Positions 11,500-19,127 of a stretch of DNA of 33,591 nucleotides are shown here, piece by piece. A program made the position numbers and the translations under genes. The notes beneath the pieces were generated by a model. The model worked only from the letters and a program-made list of their open reading frames with translations, did not search any database and was not told the origin of the DNA. The stretch spans positions 1 to 33,591 of the forward strand of contig SYIT01000047.1 of the NCBI GenBank assembly GCA_005798685.1, read 5' to 3'. This stretch comes from Actinomycetota bacterium. GTDB lineage: Bacteria; Actinomycetota; Thermoleophilia; Solirubrobacterales; Solirubrobacteraceae. Position 1 is the first letter of the stretch; each line of letters starts with the position of its first letter.

Positions 11500-13290
11500 C
11501 TAAGCCTCGTAGAGCGCGTCGAAGAGGTCACCGTACTTCTCTTCAACGACGTTGCGCTTGACCTTCATCGTTGGCGTAAGTTCGCCGGTCTCTTGAGTCA
11601 AATCGTGTTCGAGGATGAAGAACTTCTTGACTTGCTCGACCGGCGCGTAATGCCCGTTTGCCCTGTCCAGCTCAGCCTGAATGATCTCGATCACCTGAGC
11701 GTTGGTGGCCAGCTCCTCGACTGTCGCATTCTCGAGCCCCTGCTCGGTGGCCCAGGGGATGATCTGCTCCTCGTCGAGCGTGATCAGCATCACCGGGTAG
11801 GCGCGACGGTCGCCGTGCATCACGGCTTGGCTTACGTATCGGGTCTGCTTCATGTCGTTCTCAAGGTTGGCCGGCGTCAGGTTCTTACCGCCGGCCGTGA
11901 TGATGATGTCTTTCTTGCGGCCAGTGATGAAGAGGAAGCCGTCCTCGTCAACCTTGCCTACGTCGCCGGTATGCAGCCAGCCGTCAACTACGGCACCGAA
12001 GCTGGCGTCGTCGTTCTTCCAGTAGCCGCCGAAGATGTTGGCACCCTTCAGCAGGATTTCGCCATCCTCCTCAGCGATCTTTATCTCAACGCCGGGCAGC
12101 GCGCGGCCGACCGACCCAAAACGGTGCGCTTCCGGAGAGGAGGTCGTCGCGACGGTCGCCGTCTCGGTCATCCCGTAGCCCTCCATTACCGGCACGCCGG
12201 CGGCGTAGAAGAACTCGAGGATCTGGTGAGCGATTGGCGCGGCGCCGGTCACGGCTTCGCGCACCTGGCCACCGAAGGCGGCACGGACGTTGACGAACAG
12301 CTTCTCGTCGAACTGGTCGAATGCTGCCTGCAGCTCTTCCGGCACGGGCTGGCCGGTGATCTGAAGGTCACGCACCTGGACGCCAACCTCGGTCGCCTTG
12401 GCCAGCATTTCAGGGTCAACGTTGCCGGCGACCATCGTGTAAAGCTTCTCGAAGATCCTCGGCACCGATGGCAGGAAGGTCGGCTTCACCTCGCCGATGT
12501 CGGCGATGATCTTCGTTGTGTCGCCGGTCCAGTAGGCGATCGCCGTTCCTGTGTCGGCGGCGCCGAGCGCGACGAGAATCGCGAAAGCGTGGGCGAGGGG
12601 CAGGAAGAGATAGACGACGTCGTCGCCGTTGCCGAAGAGGCCGCGTTCGGCCGTCATGTCAAGAACGGCGCGATAGTTGGCCTGTGAGAGGACGCAGCCC
12701 TTCGGCGGCCCGGTCGTGCCTGAGGTGTAGATGAACGTGTAGGGATCCTCGGGCATGACTGCCTCGTAGCGGGCAACGAGCTCCTGCTCGTCGCGGCCGC
12801 GGCCGCGTTCACGGATCTCGTCGAGCGAGACAGCGTCGGGCGTGCCATCGCTGTGCTCAATCGCAATGATCGTCTTCAAGTTCGGCAGTTGGGCTCGAAC
12901 CTCTGCGACCTTCGCGTACTGCTCAGCATCTTCTACGACGATGACGGTCGATTCGGAGTTGCCGGCGACCCATTCGCATTCCTTGGGCGAGTTGGTCGGG
13001 TAGATCGGTACGACGACGCCGCCAGCGGCGCTGATCGCGAACGAGCTGTAAACCCACTCAGGGCGCGTACCGCAGAGGATTGAAACTCGCTCACCGGGCT
13101 CAAGGCCCACGTCGATTAGCCCACGGCCAACCTCGGAGACGATCTCGCCAACTTCAGCGAAGCTGACATCAAGCCACTCGTCGCCAACCTTGTGGCGCAC
13201 GGCCGGGCGGTCAGCGTATTTTGCTGCCGCCATCGGCAGCATGTCGGCGATTGTCTTCGAACCTGTTGAAGGCGTCGAGCTGGCTTCCAT
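11500..13290 (-). CDS. Long-chain fatty-acyl-CoA synthetase (AMP-binding)
   Basis: This enzyme activates fatty acids to acyl-CoA through an acyl-adenylate. The 596-residue protein shows the ANL-superfamily motifs in order: the phosphate loop YTSGTTGPPKG (188-198), EGYGMTET (370-377), the hinge region WLHTGDVGKVDEDGFLFITG (439-458) and GRKKD (457-461). The conserved C-terminal lysine is probably in the PTMKVKRNVV segment. Overall architecture matches bacterial FadD15/AMP-ligase long-chain synthetases. Start ATG 13290 has GAGGAGAG a few bases upstream and a separate promoter, unlike its leaderless neighbours. It may feed the acyltransferase encoded at 24765-26192. Confidence 0.92.
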   Translation of the reverse strand: MEASSTPSTGSKTIADMLPMAAAKYADRPAVRHKVGDEWLDVSFAEVGEIVSEVGRGLIDVGLEPGERVSILCGTRPEWVYSSFAISAAGGVVVPIYPTNSPKECEWVAGNSESTVIVVEDAEQYAKVAEVRAQLPNLKTIIAIEHSDGTPDAVSLDEIRERGRGRDEQELVARYEAVMPEDPYTFIYTSGTTGPPKGCVLSQANYRAVLDMTAERGLFGNGDDVVYLFLPLAHAFAILVALGAADTGTAIAYWTGDTTKIIADIGEVKPTFLPSVPRIFEKLYTMVAGNVDPEMLAKATEVGVQVRDLQITGQPVPEELQAAFDQFDEKLFVNVRAAFGGQVREAVTGAAPIAHQILEFFYAAGVPVMEGYGMTETATVATTSSPEAHRFGSVGRALPGVEIKIAEEDGEILLKGANIFGGYWKNDDASFGAVVDGWLHTGDVGKVDEDGFLFITGRKKDIIITAGGKNLTPANLENDMKQTRYVSQAVMHGDRRAYPVMLITLDEEQIIPWATEQGLENATVEELATNAQVIEIIQAELDRANGHYAPVEQVKKFFILEHDLTQETGELTPTMKVKRNVVEEKYGDLFDALYEA

Positions 13291-13324
13291 TGTTCTCTCC
13301 TCGTAGGTGAAAACGGCGAGACAA

Positions 13325-13354
13325 ATACTACGCGAGTTGCGTGTTTCGTGTCAG
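13325..13354 (-). promoter_or_regulatory. Sigma-70-like promoter for the acyl-CoA synthetase gene
   Basis: On the minus strand CTGACA (13354-13349) and TAGTAT (13330-13325) are separated by 18 bases. This is the best -35/-10 pair in the window. The leader of about 25-30 bases contains GAGGAGAG before the ATG. Confidence 0.6.
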
Positions 13355-13364
13355 CGGCTGTGCG

Positions 13365-14129
13365 TCAGATCGGGTTTGGAACGTCGATGAACTGATGGCT
13401 TACGCCAAAGCGCTCGGCGATCAGCTCGCCGAGGCGGCGCACGCCAAGCGTTTCGGTCGCGTAATGGCCTGCGGCGATGAAGTGGACTGCGCCCTCACGC
13501 GATTCGTTCATCACTCGCTCGGCGGGCTCTCCGGTGATGAAAGCGTCGAAGCCCGTGGTGATCGCACCGTCGAGATAGGAGGAGCCAGCGCCCGAGACGA
13601 TCGCGACGCTCTTAATCTGCTCTGGGCCGCCGTCGAAGACGAGCGGCTCGCGATTGCCACAGGCGGCCGAGGTTCGCGCCGCAAGCTGATCGATTGTGAT
13701 GCCATCGCCAGCGAAGAAGCCGCCGACGCCAATCGTTTTCGAGCCGAGCTGGCCAAACGGCTGCTGGCGCTCGCAGCCGATCGCGGCTGCGATCAGCGCG
13801 TTGTTGCCGATCTCGGCGTGGCCGTCGAGCGGAAGGTGGTAGGCCAGCAGCGAACAGTCGCGGCCGAACAGCAGCTCGAGCCGACGCTTGGCGGCGCGGT
13901 CGATCGCGGTTGGAGTGCGTCCCCAGATCAGCCCGTGGTGAGCGAGGATCAGGTCGCCGTCAAGCTCCGCCGCGCGCTCAAAGAGCTCAAGGCTCGCCGA
14001 AACTCCACTGACGATCGTGCTGACCTCGCTACTGCCAGGCACTTGAAGGCCGTTCGGGCAGTAGTCCTCAAACGACTGCGCGTCGAGCAGTTCCTCGCAG
14101 AAGTTGACGATCTCTTCCAACTTGGCCAT
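13365..14129 (-). CDS. NIF3/DUF34 family metal-binding protein (GTP cyclohydrolase 1 type 2 homologue)
   Basis: NIF3-family proteins are toroidal dinuclear-metal proteins whose cellular role is not settled. The 254-residue product starts MAKLEEIVNFCEELL and has the expected ligand set: H64-H65 (LAHHGLIWG), D102 (HLPLDGH), and H222 with E226 (GHYATET). The PNGLQV motif at 25-30 is typical of the N-terminal half. The frame is open to 14180, but ATG 14129 gives the conserved N terminus and lies 6 bases after TACCCT. Divergent from the small gene at 14153, sharing overlapping promoter elements. Confidence 0.9.
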   Translation of the reverse strand: MAKLEEIVNFCEELLDAQSFEDYCPNGLQVPGSSEVSTIVSGVSASLELFERAAELDGDLILAHHGLIWGRTPTAIDRAAKRRLELLFGRDCSLLAYHLPLDGHAEIGNNALIAAAIGCERQQPFGQLGSKTIGVGGFFAGDGITIDQLAARTSAACGNREPLVFDGGPEQIKSVAIVSGAGSSYLDGAITTGFDAFITGEPAERVMNESREGAVHFIAAGHYATETLGVRRLGELIAERFGVSHQFIDVPNPI

Positions 14130-14135
14130 CCCAGC

Positions 14136-14145
14136 AGGGTAGAGT
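14136..14145. promoter_or_regulatory. Overlapping divergent -10 boxes (NIF3 gene / small gene)
   Basis: The ten bases AGGGTAGAGT read TACCCT on the minus strand (14141-14136) and TAGAGT on the plus strand (14140-14145), sharing the central TA. The first ends 6 bases before ATG 14129 and the second 7 bases before GTG 14153. Both genes would be leaderless, and RNA polymerase could open only one direction at a time. Confidence 0.5.
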
Positions 14146-14152
14146 GCCAGCC

Positions 14153-14392
14153 GTGGCCAAGGAAGATCTAATCGATTCAATCAGCGATTCGCAGCTTTAT
14201 TCGATCGGCGCCTACTTCTGCGATTCGCACCCCGAGCTGGTTGATGACGTGCTCGGGCAGAGCGTTGAGATTGAGCGTGACGGCCTTGCCCGCTGGGCAA
14301 AGAAGCAGAAGGTTGAGGAGTCGGTTGCGCTGCAGACGCTGATCACCGGGCTCGCTGTGCGGTTCTACACCGCGTTGGCCGGCGGCGCGTAG
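14153..14392 (+). CDS. Small acidic protein of unknown function
   Basis: I do not recognise this 79-residue protein. It begins [22 protein letters not shown] and appears mainly helical and soluble, with one cysteine ([10 protein letters not shown]) and a small hydrophobic C-terminal helix ([18 protein letters not shown]). Two in-frame GTG codons are possible, at 14144 and 14153. The second is chosen because TAGAGT at 14140-14145 lies 7 bases before it, while the first lies inside that box. Codon use resembles the neighbours, supporting a real gene. It is followed 36 bases later by tRNA-Pro. Confidence 0.6.
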   Translation: MAKEDLIDSISDSQLYSIGAYFCDSHPELVDDVLGQSVEIERDGLARWAKKQKVEESVALQTLITGLAVRFYTALAGGA

Positions 14393-14428
14393 TCGCGCGC
14401 CCAACTCCTGCCATACTGAAGTCCACTT

Positions 14429-14502
<74 letters not shown>

Positions 14503-14523
14503 TTAGTGGGAGGCATCCGTCGC

Positions 14524-14543
14524 CGCGGGAGGCTTCCGCGTTT
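14524..14543 (+). terminator. Probable terminator after tRNA-Pro
   Basis: CGCGG (14524-14528) pairs with CCGCG (14536-14540) around a 7-base loop and is followed by TTT. It lies between the tRNA and the next gene's -10 box. Confidence 0.45.
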
Positions 14544-14570
14544 AGCGGCGCAGCAGCGACGAGAATTCGT

Positions 14571-14576
14571 TAAGTT
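14571..14576 (+). promoter_or_regulatory. -10 box for leaderless secreted-protein gene
   Basis: TAAGTT ends 6 bases before ATG 14583. No Shine-Dalgarno sequence is present. Confidence 0.5.
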
Positions 14577-14582
14577 CGGCAA

Positions 14583-15350
14583 ATGCAAACACCTAAGGTC
14601 GGTTCTGGCTCGACAAAGTTCATCCTGGTGCTTCTAAGCGCCGGTCTCTGCATGGTCTTAGCTCCCGCTGTCGCCTCTGCGGCCAAGGCAAAGCAGGTCA
14701 CTATCAGGGGGACCGTCTCGGAGTATCAAACGCTGGTCCCGGGAGCCAAGTCGAAGTATCTCGCCGGTGCCAAGGTTTGGGTCGCCGAGAGGCCGAGTTT
14801 GAGCACGAAAGCCAATAGCTCCGGCGTCTTCACGCTGAAGCTTCCAGCCAGCGCAAAGATCACTCTCGTAGCAGAGGCCGTTGGTTACCTGCGCATTTAT
14901 GCACCGACCCGACGCGCCGACCCAAGGTACCGCTGGCGCGCGTTCATACTGCCAACGCTAGAGGTTGGGCGGGCCGTCTCGGCGCTCGCCGGGATCCCCT
15001 TGAACGCTGCGAATACGGCCCCGAAAGAATGTTTGGTCAGTTCCCTCCCGGCAGACAGGATCATTCGTCCGATGACACCAGCGCAGGTCGACGCTCACGG
15101 CCCTTACGGCGTCCCAGGGGTAAACCTAAGGGTTAGCGGACCAACGGTGGTCAAACCTCTCTACCTCGCAGACGCTGGGCTCCCAGACGCGAATCTCAAA
15201 TCGTCCACCACGGCTGGCATCGGACTATTCATCGGGCTAAAGGCCGGCACGTACAAGTTCACAGCGGTCAAAGCTGGCTCCAAGTTCGAGTCGTTCATCG
15301 CAACCTGCAAGCCCGGCCGCTTCATCGAGGGAATAACGGGCCAGCTCTAA
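14583..15350 (+). CDS. Secreted protein with carboxypeptidase-regulatory-like domain
   Basis: The specific function is unknown. The 255-residue product has a signal peptide: hydrophilic start with a lysine, hydrophobic core from about residue 13 to 30, then ASAAKA. Residues 38-100 look like a carboxypeptidase-regulatory-like beta-sandwich (GTVSEYQTLVPG, AGAKVWV, SGVFTLKLP, then VAEAVGY). The C-terminal region, from about 164, ends GTYKFTAVKAGSKFESF and GQL; it is repeated in a truncated copy at 16431-16745. Two cysteines in the mature part (C150, C242) could form a disulfide. It is probably exported and associated with the envelope. Confidence 0.65.
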   Translation: MQTPKVGSGSTKFILVLLSAGLCMVLAPAVASAAKAKQVTIRGTVSEYQTLVPGAKSKYLAGAKVWVAERPSLSTKANSSGVFTLKLPASAKITLVAEAVGYLRIYAPTRRADPRYRWRAFILPTLEVGRAVSALAGIPLNAANTAPKECLVSSLPADRIIRPMTPAQVDAHGPYGVPGVNLRVSGPTVVKPLYLADAGLPDANLKSSTTAGIGLFIGLKAGTYKFTAVKAGSKFESFIATCKPGRFIEGITGQL

Positions 15351-15370
15351 CGGCCGTGCTCTAACGGCGC

Positions 15371-15376
15371 TAGGTT
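15371..15376 (+). promoter_or_regulatory. -10 box for leaderless gene at 15383
   Basis: TAGGTT ends 6 bases before GTG 15383, the same arrangement as its neighbours. No Shine-Dalgarno sequence intervenes. Confidence 0.5.
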
Positions 15377-15382
15377 TGCCTG

Positions 15383-16393
15383 GTGGCTCCTGTCGAAGCG
15401 GCGATCGAGTTGTCCGCGGAGTCAGACGATTCCGGGCTGAGCCGAGGGCGGATCCGCACCGCGCTCTCGTGTGGAAAGCTGCTCACGACAATCGCCTACC
15501 GCGACCCGGTCCACGTGGCCGAACGGCTGACGCTCTACGGCGCCCAGAACCTCGCCGAGCCGTCGCAGCAGTGGGCCGAGCGCGTTCAGGCCGAGCAGCC
15601 CGACCTGTCGAAGGCGCAGATCGCTGAGAAGCTGCGCACGAAGAGCGCCCACATCGCGCGCGTAGATGGTGCGATCTCCGGCACACCATTCATGATCGCG
15701 CTCGTTCCTGCCTACATGGCATACCTCTGGCAGGAGGGCCGAATGGTGCTGCGCACCGCCGCGCTCTACGGCCGTGACCCGAGCGAGCTGTCAACCTCAG
15801 CCGAGACACTTGTGCTCCGCGGTGTTCATCCCACCGTTGAGCTGGCAGTTGCAGCACTGACGAAGGTGCGTGACATGCCTACCCCGGGGAAGCCCGAATC
15901 GCGGCGCCCGCTCAAAGTTTGGGTCAGCGCGGTCTACTCAGTGCTGATCTTTGGCGGCTTTCTCGCGGCACCGGGAGGCGAGAAGGCTCGAGGCGCCCGG
16001 GCGCGGCTGAAGGCGACGATCGGAATCATCCTCGGGCTCACAATCTGGATCTCAACCTGGGTCTTCCCGGTCACCTTCATGATCATGATGGCCTGGGGCT
16101 GCGAGAGCCACGCGCGCAAACTTGGCAACCGCGCGGTCGCTTTCTACGGCGGCGAGGTGGGGACCGCCGAGGCCGCAGTCGAGCTCGCCGGGGATGTCGA
16201 TGACAAAGGGCACGATCGTCGCGACATCGTGCGAGCGACCTTTCTCGGCCTCTCAATCGCGATTCCGCTGGGGATCGTCGCCGCTGTAATCCACTTCATG
16301 CAGAACAGCAGCAGCCCAATCCTGATTGCTATTGGCGCTCTCGTGGCTGTCGCACTCGTGGTCGCCATCACGGTCAGCGCCGGCAAGGGCTAA
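15383..16393 (+). CDS. Conserved-looking membrane protein of unknown function
   Basis: I cannot assign this 336-residue protein with confidence. The N-terminal 95 residues are soluble and charged. A hydrophobic segment at about 100-115 is followed by LRTAALYGRDP, which faintly recalls EcsC-family proteins. After a basic linker there are membrane segments at about 185-200, 212-240 (ending FPVTFMIMMAWGC), and two at the C terminus from about 288 to 333. GTG 15383 is supported by the TAGGTT box 6 bases upstream. It lies between the secreted-protein gene and its truncated relative, so it may have been inserted or retained during their duplication. Confidence 0.6.
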   Translation: MAPVEAAIELSAESDDSGLSRGRIRTALSCGKLLTTIAYRDPVHVAERLTLYGAQNLAEPSQQWAERVQAEQPDLSKAQIAEKLRTKSAHIARVDGAISGTPFMIALVPAYMAYLWQEGRMVLRTAALYGRDPSELSTSAETLVLRGVHPTVELAVAALTKVRDMPTPGKPESRRPLKVWVSAVYSVLIFGGFLAAPGGEKARGARARLKATIGIILGLTIWISTWVFPVTFMIMMAWGCESHARKLGNRAVAFYGGEVGTAEAAVELAGDVDDKGHDRRDIVRATFLGLSIAIPLGIVAAVIHFMQNSSSPILIAIGALVAVALVVAITVSAGKG

Positions 16394-16430
16394 GAGGTCT
16401 CAGCGAACCTCCGCAGGCCACAGTGCTGTC

Positions 16431-16745
16431 GTGCCGCTGGTTGCGATCAAGGCGTTCGAGAAGATGACGCTCGCTCAGGTCATCGCGCGCAAGAACCTTG
16501 TCGGCGTCCCGGGGGCAAAGCCCACGATCAGCCCCGCCAGGGGGGCCATGCCGATCTTCCTTGGTGGCACCTTCATGCCTGATCCCGCCCAAACAACGAC
16601 GGACGCATCTGGGCTGTCGATCTACATCGGCGTCACGCCGGGCACATACAAGTTCTCGGCCACCAAGCGCGGCAACAAGTTCTCGACCTTTACGAGGGTC
16701 TGCAAGGCGGGCCGCGTGATCTTCGGCGAGGTCGGCCAGCTCTAA
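16431..16745 (+). pseudogene. 5'-truncated paralogue of the secreted protein at 14583
   Basis: Residues from KMTLAQV to the end match the last 92 residues of the 14583 product (PMTPAQV onward). Shared landmarks are GVPG, GTYKF, a single cysteine before a K-x-GR motif, and a terminal GQL. The signal peptide and the carboxypeptidase-regulatory-like domain are missing. Upstream the same frame runs into the preceding gene with unrelated residues. It could be translated from GTG 16431 as a 104-residue protein, but without an export signal, and with only one of the two cysteines that might bond in the full-length protein. I judge it a gene remnant, though a functional short protein is not excluded. 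Confidence 0.55.
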
Positions 16746-16811
16746 GCAGACCGTCGGCCAAGCGTTCGGCTGCGCGCCCGCGCGAGCTGAGCTCGCAGCT
16801 TGATTTGCTCC

Positions 16812-16828
16812 GGCGCTCAAACAGCGCC
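16812..16828 (+). terminator. GC-rich hairpin before the PAP2 gene
   Basis: GGCGCT (16812-16817) pairs perfectly with AGCGCC (16823-16828) around a 5-base loop. No T-tract follows. The 113-base gap 16746-16858 shows nothing else except an imperfect -10-like AAATCT at 16847-16852, 6 bases before the next ATG. Confidence 0.3.
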
Positions 16829-16858
16829 AGCTAGCGCCGCGGTGACAAATCTGGTCGA

Positions 16859-17641
16859 ATGGCTCGCATGAGTGTGATTGCGCCCGACCTTCGTAAACAT
16901 TGGCGCCTCAGCGGAAACCAAGTGATTGTGGCGATTGCGCTGATGATCGGCGTTGGACTCGTCTTCTATTCCTACGTTTCGCTGAACGAGCCGCCCCCGG
17001 CTGGGCGCTGGCCGGCCTACTTTGCTTGGAACCCTGAAACGCAGTCCTTGGCGCAGCCGTCGAGTGGTCCGGGCGCCTACCAGTCGTTCGTGCTGAAGAG
17101 CTGGCTCGACAGCCACGTTCCATTTGTGCCGCTGCTCGCTGTTCCCTATCTCTCGTTCCTGCTGCTGGCGCCGATCGTCGTGCCGCTGCTGAACCTGCGC
17201 ATCAGCTTCAAGCGCTTCCTCACCGTTTCGATCGCACTGATCATCAGCCAAATCGTGCTCGATGTTGCCTACCTGTTGTTCCAGACCAACGTGATCCGTG
17301 ATGTTGGGGCCGGTGACGGGTTCAGCGGCTTTCTGGTCAAACAGGTCTGGGGCAACGACCAGCCTTTCAACGGCTTCCCGTCCGGCCACTGCACCTGGAC
17401 GACGATTGCGATCTGTTCACTGATGCGGCTGCGCAAGGCGATGCCGAAGACGGCCTGGATCATGAGCGGCTGGCTGCTGCTGATCTACCCGGCGACGGTG
17501 ATGCTGCGCCAGCATTATCTGATCGACGTTTACACCGGCCTCTTCGTCGGCTTCGCCGTCTACTGGGCGGTGATGTTCGTGGTTGAGCGGCCGCGTCTCG
17601 TGGCCCGCAATGACGACCTGATTACAGCTGGGAAGCAGTGA
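16859..17641 (+). CDS. PAP2-superfamily membrane phosphatase
   Basis: PAP2 enzymes dephosphorylate phosphatidate, diacylglycerol-pyrophosphate, undecaprenyl-pyrophosphate or similar lipids at the membrane. The 260-residue product has about six membrane segments. It has the second and third phosphatase motifs: FPSGHCTWTT near 178 and RQHYLIDVYTG near 218, which supply the catalytic histidines. The first motif (KxxxxxxRP) is not obvious, as in inositol-phosphorylceramide-synthase-like members. ATG 16859 is used; ATG 16868 is an alternative. A role in making diacylglycerol for the acyltransferase at 24765 is only inference. Confidence 0.85.
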   Translation: MARMSVIAPDLRKHWRLSGNQVIVAIALMIGVGLVFYSYVSLNEPPPAGRWPAYFAWNPETQSLAQPSSGPGAYQSFVLKSWLDSHVPFVPLLAVPYLSFLLLAPIVVPLLNLRISFKRFLTVSIALIISQIVLDVAYLLFQTNVIRDVGAGDGFSGFLVKQVWGNDQPFNGFPSGHCTWTTIAICSLMRLRKAMPKTAWIMSGWLLLIYPATVMLRQHYLIDVYTGLFVGFAVYWAVMFVVERPRLVARNDDLITAGKQ

Positions 17642-17678
17642 CCGATTCAGTCAAACGCTTGCTCGGGCAGGGCCGCTA

Positions 17679-18950
17679 CTAGCGCGAGCCAGCGCTGGCG
17701 ACGTTGCGCGGGCCGCTGCTGCGGCCATTCCCACCACCGTTGCCGCCGCTGCCACTGCGCTTCTTGCTCGACGGGCGCCCGCGGCTGGGGTTACCGCCGC
17801 CGCTCGGCTTGCCGCCACGGTGGCTCTGGTGGGGGCTGTCACCGACGGCGCTCTGGAGCTCATCGCTGAGCTTCAGCTGGCGCGTCATCTTCTTCATCTC
17901 GCCGAGCTGATCCTGCGAAACGAATGTGACAGCAACTCCACGCTCGCCTGCGCGGCCGGTGCGGCCGGTGCGGTGAATGTAATCCTCGGTTTGGCCGGGG
18001 GGATCGAAGTTGATCACCTTCGAGATGTTGTCAACGTGAATTCCGCGGGCGGCTACGTCGGTTGCGACCAGCGTCGTTACCTTGCCCTTCTCGAAATCGG
18101 CCAGTGCGCGCTCGCGCTGGCGCTGGCTCTTGTTGCCGTGCATCGCAGCGGCTTGAACGTTCTCACCGGCGAGTCGCTTGACGAGCCGGTCGGCGCCGCG
18201 CTTGGTGCGGACAAAGACAAGCTTTAGGTCATGGCCGCCGCCAAGCTCGCTGACGAGGCTCGCAACGCGGGTGTCGTTCGTCACCTTGACGAAGCGATGT
18301 TCAATGTCCGGCGCCTTCTGTGGCGGCGGAACATGCTCGTGGCGGGCGGCGCCCGTCGTGTATTCCATCGCGATCTTGCCGGCTTCGCCGTCGAGCGTTG
18401 CTGAGAAGAAGAGCGTTTGGCGGTTCTTCGGGCAGAGCGCCACAACGCGGTCAACCGCTGGGCGGAAGCCCCTGTCGAGCATCCGGTCGGCCTCGTCGAG
18501 GACGAGCAGCTTGATGTTGTCGAGGCCGAAGGCGCGGCGGCGGAGCAGATCCTCAAGCCGGCCGGGCGTTGCGACAACGATGTGCGACTTGGCTGCCGTC
18601 CGCGCCTGCTTCTCAAGGCCAACGCCGCCGTAGACGGCTGTCACCTTCAGTGCGCGGGCGTGAGCAATTGGGTAGGTCTCGTCAACGATCTGCGTTGCCA
18701 GCTCGCGCGTGGGTGCGAGAATCAGTGCCGATGGGCGCGGGTCTTCGGCCGAGATCAGGTCGATCAGCGGCACCATGAAGGCGAGCGTCTTGCCGGAGCC
18801 GGTTGGCGACTTGGCAAGCACGTCCTTACCGGCGAGCACGTCGCCGATGACCTTCGTTTGAATTGCGAAGGGCGCAGTAAAACCGCGCTCCTTCAAAGCG
18901 TGCGAAACCGCACTGGATACGCCGAGATCGGCGAAAGACTGCGTAGACAT
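17679..18950 (-). CDS. DEAD-box ATP-dependent RNA helicase (RhlE/CsdA type)
   Basis: This helicase unwinds RNA in ribosome assembly or mRNA turnover. The 423-residue protein has every core motif: a Q motif near residue 31 (FAIQ), SPTGSGKT (48-55), PTRELA (80-85), TPGRL (128-132), DEAD (152-155), SAT (183-185), ATDVAARG (296-303) and HRTGRTGR (326-333). The tail from about 375 is rich in Gly, Ser and Arg, as in RhlE-like proteins that bind RNA non-specifically. ATG 18950 is chosen over the 45-residue upstream extension because AAGGAG sits 7 bases before it and the protein then starts MSTQSFADLG. The leader may be about 130 bases long. Confidence 0.95.
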   Translation of the reverse strand: MSTQSFADLGVSSAVSHALKERGFTAPFAIQTKVIGDVLAGKDVLAKSPTGSGKTLAFMVPLIDLISAEDPRPSALILAPTRELATQIVDETYPIAHARALKVTAVYGGVGLEKQARTAAKSHIVVATPGRLEDLLRRRAFGLDNIKLLVLDEADRMLDRGFRPAVDRVVALCPKNRQTLFFSATLDGEAGKIAMEYTTGAARHEHVPPPQKAPDIEHRFVKVTNDTRVASLVSELGGGHDLKLVFVRTKRGADRLVKRLAGENVQAAAMHGNKSQRQRERALADFEKGKVTTLVATDVAARGIHVDNISKVINFDPPGQTEDYIHRTGRTGRAGERGVAVTFVSQDQLGEMKKMTRQLKLSDELQSAVGDSPHQSHRGGKPSGGGNPSRGRPSSKKRSGSGGNGGGNGRSSGPRNVASAGSR

Positions 18951-19085
18951 CTGAATACTCCTTGGTGTGCCCGCACCGGGAATGGAGCGGGGCGATTCGG
19001 GAGAGAACAACTGACCCGAACCGCCGTTGGTGGCGGGACCCAAGAAAGCTGAGCTCCGTCCAGCAAGACGCTGAACGCACTGCAC

Positions 19086-19091
19086 ACAGTA
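19086..19091 (-). promoter_or_regulatory. Possible -10 box of the helicase gene
   Basis: TACTGT on the minus strand would start transcription near 19079, about 130 bases before the helicase ATG. No matching -35 box is evident, so this is tentative. Confidence 0.3.
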
Positions 19092-19115
19092 GCGCTCCTC
19101 GGATCGGTCTCTCGG

Positions 19116-19121
19116 TAGGTT
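19116..19121 (+). promoter_or_regulatory. -10 box for leaderless gene at 19128
   Basis: TAGGTT ends 6 bases before ATG 19128. No Shine-Dalgarno sequence is present. Confidence 0.5.
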
Positions 19122-19127
19122 GCTGTC

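Noticed and set aside
11383-12687. Long plus-strand open frame (434 codons) opposite the acyl-CoA synthetase gene
   Set aside because: It is antisense to a gene with all family motifs, its composition is that of a GC-rich shadow frame, and it has no promoter, ribosome-binding site or recognisable domain.
13341-14171. Plus-strand open frame opposite the NIF3 gene
   Set aside because: Antisense shadow of a well-supported gene; no motifs.
14513-14540. Short direct repeat GGGAGGCATCCG / GGGAGGCTTCCG after the tRNA, checked as an attachment site
   Set aside because: It does not match the tRNA 3' end, no integrase is nearby, and the second copy is explained by the terminator hairpin.
17697-17830. 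GC-rich, repeat-like stretch in the helicase 3' end, checked as a possible repeat array
   Set aside because: It encodes the Gly/Ser/Arg-rich tail; the units are irregular and there are no spacers, so it is neither a CRISPR array nor a mobile repeat.
18951-19085. 45-residue N-terminal extension of the helicase
   Set aside because: It lacks family similarity, and an AAGGAG precedes ATG 18950 at ideal spacing.
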